A DNA stretch of 9,500 nt from Desulfuromonadaceae bacterium GWC2_58_13 (GTDB lineage Bacteria > Desulfobacterota > Desulfuromonadia > Desulfuromonadales > Trichloromonadaceae): NCBI GenBank assembly GCA_001825565.1, contig MHXM01000111.1:571-10070 (forward strand), given 5' to 3'. Of the stretch, positions 5,669 through 9,500 are shown in pieces. The stretch's first letter is position 1. Each line of letters begins with the position of its first letter. Position numbers and translations under genes: made by a program. The notes beneath the pieces are model-generated. The model did no database searches. It saw only the letters and a list, made by a program, of their open reading frames with translations, and was not told the DNA's origin.

Positions 5669-6304
5669 TTATAACCTCAGAATGACGGCCCAGGCGGTCA
5701 GCCCCTGCATGATCATTTCTATCGAGTAGGTTCCCACCACCAGCGCCGTGACCCGTCCCATAACCTCGACATAACGCTCGATCAGCTTTTCGTTGCGCGG
5801 CCGGACGAAGTCGTGGGTTTTTTTCAGCAGCAGCATGGTGGCGACGGTTGTGGTCATGGTCGCGGCGATGCAGATCAAGGCGAGCCCTGGGGAAAGTCTG
5901 GTTCCCGCGAGAATGCTGGCGCTGACGGTGCCGGGGCCGATCATGATTGGCAGGGCGATGGCGCCGGCGATGTGTTCGGGGGCGCCGCGCAACTTCTGCA
6001 GGGCCATCGGCCCGGAGAAGACGAATTGAATGCCGATCAGCAGAAAGATCACCCCGCCGAAGACCTGAAACGAAGCGAAGTGAGCCTGCAGAACGTCGGT
6101 GAACATCCGTTCGCCGACCCAGGCGAACAGGACGAAAACCGTTCCGCTGATGATCCCGGCCCGGATCAGGATTTTGCTGAAGGCGGCAAAATCCATCTCC
6201 TGGACCAGGTCGATCAGGTAGATGATCAGCAGAAACGGGTTGAGCAGCATCAGCAGCAGGGTCGACGAGCTGATGAAGTCGTGGGCTGTTCCGGCCGTTA
6301 TCAT
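5669..6304 (-). CDS. MarC-family integral membrane protein
   Basis: A 211-residue inner-membrane protein with six predicted helices (about residues 11-33, 43-63, 77-97, 113-134, 137-160 and 182-208). It carries the MarC-family signatures: an Asn-Pro (NPF, 22-24) in the first helix and ALPIMIGPGTVSASI (117-131) at the fourth. Length is normal for the family. MarC was once linked to multiple antibiotic resistance, but that role was not upheld and the family function is unknown. The gene is the third of an operon: its ATG overlaps the stop of the acetyltransferase gene by 4 bp (ATGA). There is no separate ribosome binding site, so translation is probably coupled. Context suggests a link to osmolyte metabolism, possibly transport, but this is inference. 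Confidence 0.88.
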   Translation of the reverse strand: MITAGTAHDFISSSTLLLMLLNPFLLIIYLIDLVQEMDFAAFSKILIRAGIISGTVFVLFAWVGERMFTDVLQAHFASFQVFGGVIFLLIGIQFVFSGPMALQKLRGAPEHIAGAIALPIMIGPGTVSASILAGTRLSPGLALICIAATMTTTVATMLLLKKTHDFVRPRNEKLIERYVEVMGRVTALVVGTYSIEMIMQGLTAWAVILRL

Positions 6305-7137
6305 GACAGGGGCTTGTGCCAGACGTTCATGCTCTCCAGCCCGCCCGAGATATTGGTGTTGTTGGTCAGGGTGCCGCTGAACTGGTAGTCGTTTTTGGCA
6401 AAGGTGATATTCATTCCCGCCGAATAGGAGCGGGCGATGGTGTAGGCGGTTCTGATCCCCTCGGCTGCCGCCGTTTCTTCCAAGACGGCGAGCAGAACCT
6501 GGGCCAGGCCTTTGCCGCGGCAGTCGGGGCGGGTGGCGAAGTCGGTCATTTCGGCGTTGGCCTGGACCCGGTCCATTTCCGCCGAGGCCAGCGCCAGCAG
6601 CTCCGGCCCGTCCCAGATCCCGTGGTAGATGACGTTCTCTTCCATGGTCTCGATCAGGTAGGCCGGATCGTGGATGGGGAAGGGGTAGGAGGCGAAAACC
6701 TGCCGGTAGAGTTCGGCCATCTGTCCGGCATCGTCGAGAGTGACCCGGCGACAGGTCAGATGGACGTCGAGGGCGGCCGGCTCCATTACCGGTTCCTTGG
6801 CCTGCGCGGTTTCCACCAGTTGCTGAACCAGGTCGGGCTTTTTTTCCTGCTTGCGCTTGGGGCAGAGATACTTGCCCATGAAATGCGCATCGGCTTTTCT
6901 TTTAAAAAAACGGGGAATTTTCGCCTCGGTTTTAAAGCCGGTTTCGCGAAAAGAAGGTGCGACGGTGGCTGGCACCTTGGCGAAAATTTTGGTGTAGCCT
7001 TCGGCAGTGGCCAGGCTTTCCATGTAGGTGACGATTTCCGGCAGGTCTTCCGGCGCCAGGCTCATCAGGTAAACGCGGTTGCTGTGCCTGCCATGCTGCA
7101 GGGTCGAATTGCCAAAGATTTCAATGGTATCGATCAT
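6301..7137 (-). CDS. ablB: Putative beta-lysine N-acetyltransferase
   Basis: A 278-residue protein. It is predicted to transfer acetyl from acetyl-CoA to beta-lysine, giving N-epsilon-acetyl-beta-lysine, a compatible solute. The N-terminal half (1-120) includes EIFGNSTLQHGRHSNRVYLM, family-typical for AblB, and GYTKIFAKVPA. The C-terminal half (about 127-270) is a GNAT domain. Its acetyl-CoA loop is RPDCRGKGLA (203-212), and it ends in the characteristic SYSAGMNITFAKNDY and TNNTNISGGLESMNVWHK segments. The start overlaps the kamA stop by 4 bp (ATGA), so the two are translationally coupled. Sitting directly behind lysine 2,3-aminomutase is the known ablAB arrangement, first described in methanogens and also found in bacteria, which makes the assignment firm. 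Confidence 0.92.
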   Translation of the reverse strand: MIDTIEIFGNSTLQHGRHSNRVYLMSLAPEDLPEIVTYMESLATAEGYTKIFAKVPATVAPSFRETGFKTEAKIPRFFKRKADAHFMGKYLCPKRKQEKKPDLVQQLVETAQAKEPVMEPAALDVHLTCRRVTLDDAGQMAELYRQVFASYPFPIHDPAYLIETMEENVIYHGIWDGPELLALASAEMDRVQANAEMTDFATRPDCRGKGLAQVLLAVLEETAAAEGIRTAYTIARSYSAGMNITFAKNDYQFSGTLTNNTNISGGLESMNVWHKPLS

Positions 7138-8450
7138 TGGTTACGGCGCTCCATTCGCGGATTGTTTTCAGGGGTCAGGGAGATGGTTTCGTCACTGTCG
7201 GCCAGCAGCATTTCGATGCCGGTGGCGAGACATTCTTCGGCATCTTCCAGATTAAGCTGTAGGCGGCAGTCGTCGCATTTGCGATCACAGAAGGTCGACT
7301 GGTAGCTTTCCGGTTCCTGGTACGTGGTGATGACTCCCTCGTAGTTACGCAGCACCACTTTGTTGGTGGAAATGGAAAGCAGATAGTTGGGTGTCAGCGG
7401 GATCTTGCCGCCGCCGCCGGGGGCGTCGATGACGTAGGTGGGAACCGAAAAGCCGCTGGTGTGACCGATCAGACTCTCCATGATTTCGATCCCCTTGCCG
7501 ACCGGGGTGCGAAAATGGGTCAGCCCTTCGGACAGGTCGCACTGGTACAGGTAGTAGGGGCGCACCCGGTTCGCCACCAGTTTGTGGACCAGGGATTTGA
7601 TGATCCGGGGGCAGTCGTTGACCCCGGCCAGCAGCACCGTCTGGTTGCCCAGGGGTATGCCCGCGTCGGCGAGCATGCGCAGGGCTTCCTTGGACGAGGT
7701 GGTGATTTCCCGGGGGTGGTTGAAATGGGTGTTGATCCACAGGGGATGGTGCTTTTTCAGCATGGACACCAGCTCGGGGGTGATCCGGTAGGGAAGGACC
7801 ACCGGCATCCGGGTGCCGATGCGGATCACCTGCACATGGGGGATCCGGCGCAGTTCGGTGAGGATCCAGTCGAGGTAGTCGTCGCCGAGCATCAGCGGAT
7901 CACCGCCGGAAAGTAGGACGTCGCGCACCTCCGGGGTCCGGCGGATGTAGTCCAGCCCTCGGAGGATCGCCTCCTTGCCCGGGATGGAGTCGACGTCGCC
8001 GACCTTGCGTTTGCGGGTGCAGTGGCGGCAGTACATGGAGCAGACGTTGCTGATCTGGAACAGCACCCGGTCCGGGTAGCGGTGGGTGATCACCCCCGGC
8101 ACCGGGCTGTCCTTGTCCTCGGCCAGCGGGTCGGCCATGTCGCGGCGGTCGATGACCAGTTCCTCCGGGGAGGGGAAAGCCTGCCGGAAAACCGGACCGT
8201 TGCGCCAGTCGTCGAGATCGATCAGCGACAGGTAATAGGGGGTGATGGAGAGGGGAAAGGTCTCCAGCGTCTGTTCAAGCTGTTTCCGTTCCTCCGGCTC
8301 AAATTCGATTCCCAGCAGCCACTCGACGGTGTCGATATCCCGGATGGCATGTTTGAGCTGCCACTTCCAGTCTTTCCACTGGGCGAGGGGAACCGATTGG
8401 GGAGAGATTTTTTCAGCGATTTCCTGCTGGTTGGCAGTATATATGGGCAC
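7134..8450 (-). CDS. kamA: Lysine 2,3-aminomutase
   Basis: A 438-residue radical-SAM, PLP-dependent enzyme converting L-lysine to L-beta-lysine. The [4Fe-4S] motif CSMYCRHC gives Cys137, Cys141 and Cys144. SGGDPLML (181-188) and GTRMPVVLP (212-220) follow. The PLP lysine is Lys349 in DAPGGGGKIPLTPNY. Asp305 and Asp342 match the substrate-binding Asp293 and Asp330 of the Clostridium subterminale enzyme, with a constant 12-residue offset. Cys280 plus the C-terminal cluster Cys388, Cys392 and Cys395 fit the structural zinc site. That tail separates true aminomutases from the shorter EpmB. The start is GTG at 8450 because AAGGAG lies seven bases upstream; a TTG at 8501 opens the frame further but lacks a binding site. 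It is the first gene of the kamA-ablB-marC operon, also called ablA in this context. Confidence 0.95.
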   Translation of the reverse strand: MPIYTANQQEIAEKISPQSVPLAQWKDWKWQLKHAIRDIDTVEWLLGIEFEPEERKQLEQTLETFPLSITPYYLSLIDLDDWRNGPVFRQAFPSPEELVIDRRDMADPLAEDKDSPVPGVITHRYPDRVLFQISNVCSMYCRHCTRKRKVGDVDSIPGKEAILRGLDYIRRTPEVRDVLLSGGDPLMLGDDYLDWILTELRRIPHVQVIRIGTRMPVVLPYRITPELVSMLKKHHPLWINTHFNHPREITTSSKEALRMLADAGIPLGNQTVLLAGVNDCPRIIKSLVHKLVANRVRPYYLYQCDLSEGLTHFRTPVGKGIEIMESLIGHTSGFSVPTYVIDAPGGGGKIPLTPNYLLSISTNKVVLRNYEGVITTYQEPESYQSTFCDRKCDDCRLQLNLEDAEECLATGIEMLLADSDETISLTPENNPRMERRNQ

Positions 8451-8457
8451 GGTAAGA

Positions 8458-8463
8458 CTCCTT
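8458..8463 (-). promoter_or_regulatory. Ribosome binding site that sets the kamA start
   Basis: AAGGAG on the minus strand, seven bases before the GTG at 8448-8450. It decides between this start and a TTG 51 bases further upstream in the same frame. Confidence 0.85.
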
Positions 8464-8523
8464 GGCGATACCTGCGTAGGTAAAGGGATAGAGGAGCGCA
8501 AGGCTGGCCGATTGAGCCGATGA

Positions 8524-8575
8524 GCTTTTTCACGGCGTCAGATGAGCAGGCGCTATGAAAAAGCCGTCGGACGGC
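8524..8575 (-). promoter_or_regulatory. Attenuator-like hairpins in the kamA leader
   Basis: Reading toward kamA, GCCGT/ACGGC within a 13-base palindrome (8563-8575) is followed at once by TTTTT, like a small intrinsic terminator. That T-run is part of GCTTTTTCA (complement of 8556-8564), which can instead pair perfectly with TGAAAAAGC 23 bases later (complement of 8524-8532). The two pairings are mutually exclusive, the layout expected of an attenuator. It lies about 75-125 bases before the kamA start. The stems are short and the effector is unknown. Confidence 0.3.
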
Positions 8576-9077
8576 AGCCCATTTTTTGCACTTTCTACCG
8601 GGGGTAAAGAAGCAGAATCCCGAAATGGAAATCAAAAACCGGGCGGTGGTTGGTACCTGGAGTAATTCTGGAGGGTTCTGGGGAGTTTGGTTCTCGGGAA
8701 GGGGGTTTCCAGCTTGGCCGACGTCTTGGTCGGCAGCGGGGGAGGAATAAAGAAATTATCTTTTTTACCAGGGATATCCATGTCTCTCTTTCGGCGCAGA
8801 TGCGGTGCTTTTCAGAAAATCAGTCGGAAAAATCTACGGTTGAGATCCGAAGGCATTCCTATGAGTAACATAATCGAATGGATCTGTCAAAAAACCGACT
8901 CGTAAAAGCGGCCGCGTTGGCCCGTGCCGGTCTCGGTCGGGGGCGCTAGATGACTAATATGTCTAGTAGAATGCCGATTTGTGTATTTGCTTGAATTGCT
9001 TGATTTTTTTTAAAAAGACCTGATTGCCGGCGGACGAATGATGGGGCGGTGGGCACGTCGGAGGGGGCGGACGAAAG
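8576..9077. other. Gene-free spacer upstream of kamA
   Basis: About 500 bases with no convincing gene: the short open frames lack ribosome binding sites and recognisable sequence. Visible items are a GCCGAC/GTCGGC hairpin (8717-8734), a minus-strand TTGACA (complement of 8885-8890) with no good -10 at standard spacing, an inverted repeat CTAGA-N11-TCTAG (8946-8966), and a 9-base near-tandem TTGCTTGA(A/T) (8987-9004). An AT-rich tract of T8 then A5 occupies about 9004-9016. The kamA operon promoter must lie here or just downstream but I cannot place it. Confidence 0.4.
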
Positions 9078-9110
9078 GGCAATGGCCGGGCGAAACGCCC
9101 GGCCATTGCC
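9078..9110 (-). terminator. Strong terminator hairpin after the right-edge gene
   Basis: A perfect 15-bp stem, GGCAATGGCCGGGCG (9078-9092) with CGCCCGGCCATTGCC (9096-9110), closes on a 3-base AAA loop. It starts 37 bases after the stop of the minus-strand gene at 9148. The tail on that strand, CTTTCG, has only a short T-run, but stem strength and position support termination. Confidence 0.8.
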
Positions 9111-9147
9111 GTGATAAGATTCTCCGGTTCGGAAGGCGGCCCTGGTT

Positions 9148-9500
9148 TTACGGCAGCACGATCCGGGTATTGTACTCATCCCGGTACTGCTGATATTCCG
9201 CGTCTTCGGGATACCGCTCGACTTCGGGATCGTAGGGGAAGTTGCTCATTCCAGCGAAGGGCAGCGGTTCGACCGTGTGCGGCACATCGACCTTGAGATC
9301 CTTGTAGTAGCCGTTGGTGTAGACCAGCAATGACCGTGTCAGGCCCGCCGCCGGTGGGGCGGGCGGGGTGAAGGTCAGGGCGATCTCGTCGCCGCCGCCA
9401 TAGATCGCGAACTTGTCATCCGAGGCGGTGAGCAGCGGCGCCACGTCCCCGAAGCGGGTGTAGGCGCCCGGGAGGTAGGCTTCGGCGCCGTTCGGGTCGC
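9148..9500 (-). CDS. C-terminus of a large, probably secreted repeat protein
   Basis: The frame is open from the right edge to a stop at 9148, giving the last 116 residues of a longer protein. It reads YLPGAYTRFGDVAPLL, then DDKFAIYGGGDEIALTF, a Pro/Ala linker, RSLLVYTNGYYKDLKVD, and VEPLPFAGMSNFPYDP, ending EYQQYRDEYNTRIVLP. The 'RFGDVxPLL...GxGDEIALxF...EPLPFxGMSxFPY' pattern resembles the conserved C-terminal region of bacterial proteins that pair FG-GAP or TPR repeats with ASPIC/UnbV-like domains (CRTAC1-type). That is recalled similarity rather than a match I can run. A GTG inside the window is not the true start, as the frame continues upstream without a stop. A strong terminator follows. 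Confidence 0.7.
   Translation of the reverse strand, partial: DPNGAEAYLPGAYTRFGDVAPLLTASDDKFAIYGGGDEIALTFTPPAPPAAGLTRSLLVYTNGYYKDLKVDVPHTVEPLPFAGMSNFPYDPEVERYPEDAEYQQYRDEYNTRIVLP

Noticed and set aside
6316..7305. A 329-codon plus-strand open frame
   Set aside because: It is opposite ablB and the 3' end of kamA; its translation is Gly/Arg/His/Val-rich, typical of antisense of GC-rich coding DNA.
8650..8905. Two 72-codon plus-strand frames in the kamA-side spacer
   Set aside because: They have no ribosome binding site at their starts, no domain, and overlap each other in different frames.
8878..8949. A 23-residue plus-strand frame, MDLSKNRLVKAAALARAG and so on
   Set aside because: It looks somewhat coding-like but has no ribosome binding site and is too short to support without conservation data.
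8451..8950. Lysine riboswitch upstream of kamA
   Set aside because: The minus-strand sequence lacks the conserved lysine-riboswitch core elements I would expect; only short hairpins are present.

Overview
The window looks like chromosomal DNA from a free-living, moderately GC-rich Gram-negative bacterium. The best guess is a deltaproteobacterial lineage of the Desulfuromonas/Geobacter/Pelobacter type. The reasons are the lysine 2,3-aminomutase plus beta-lysine acetyltransferase pair (the N-epsilon-acetyl-beta-lysine osmolyte pathway), an RhlE-type helicase, a 3D-domain lipoprotein, and the style of ribosome binding sites and intrinsic terminators. No rRNA or tRNA, insertion sequence, CRISPR array or clear prophage module is present. 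The taxonomic assignment is an inference from gene content only.

Layout. Positions 1-545 hold two small minus-strand genes: a 5' fragment running off the left edge and a 63-residue helical protein. The spacer between them has three inverted repeats, one overlapping the -35 box of a good sigma-70-like promoter. Positions 546-826 are a divergent spacer rich in potential RNA hairpins. Five plus-strand genes follow, each apparently its own unit: a 3D-domain lipoprotein (827-1327), an exported beta-carbonic anhydrase (1613-2413), a YcxB-like membrane protein (2576-3073), an RhlE-type DEAD-box RNA helicase (3308-4636) and an exported polysaccharide deacetylase (4738-5556). A 21-bp perfect hairpin containing the deacetylase stop codon separates this set from the convergent minus-strand operon.

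The minus-strand operon (8450 down to 5669) is kamA-ablB-marC. All three genes are joined by 4-bp ATGA overlaps. KamA converts L-lysine to beta-lysine and AblB acetylates it to N-epsilon-acetyl-beta-lysine, a compatible solute. The third gene encodes a MarC-family six-helix membrane protein of unknown function, and its tight coupling to the osmolyte genes is the most interesting functional hint here. The roughly 630-bp spacer upstream of kamA (8451-9077) has no convincing gene but has an attenuator-like hairpin arrangement close to kamA. A strong terminator (9078-9110) and the C-terminus of a minus-strand protein (9148-9500) end the window.

Overall this is mostly ordinary housekeeping and accessory chromosome: envelope maintenance (3D lipoprotein, deacetylase), CO2/bicarbonate exchange, RNA remodelling and osmoadaptation. 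No obviously new multi-gene system is visible. The second-look items are the MarC coupling, the palindrome-flanked promoter at the left end, the structured leaders before the lipoprotein and kamA, and a possible EF-hand-bearing gene remnant after the YcxB-like gene.
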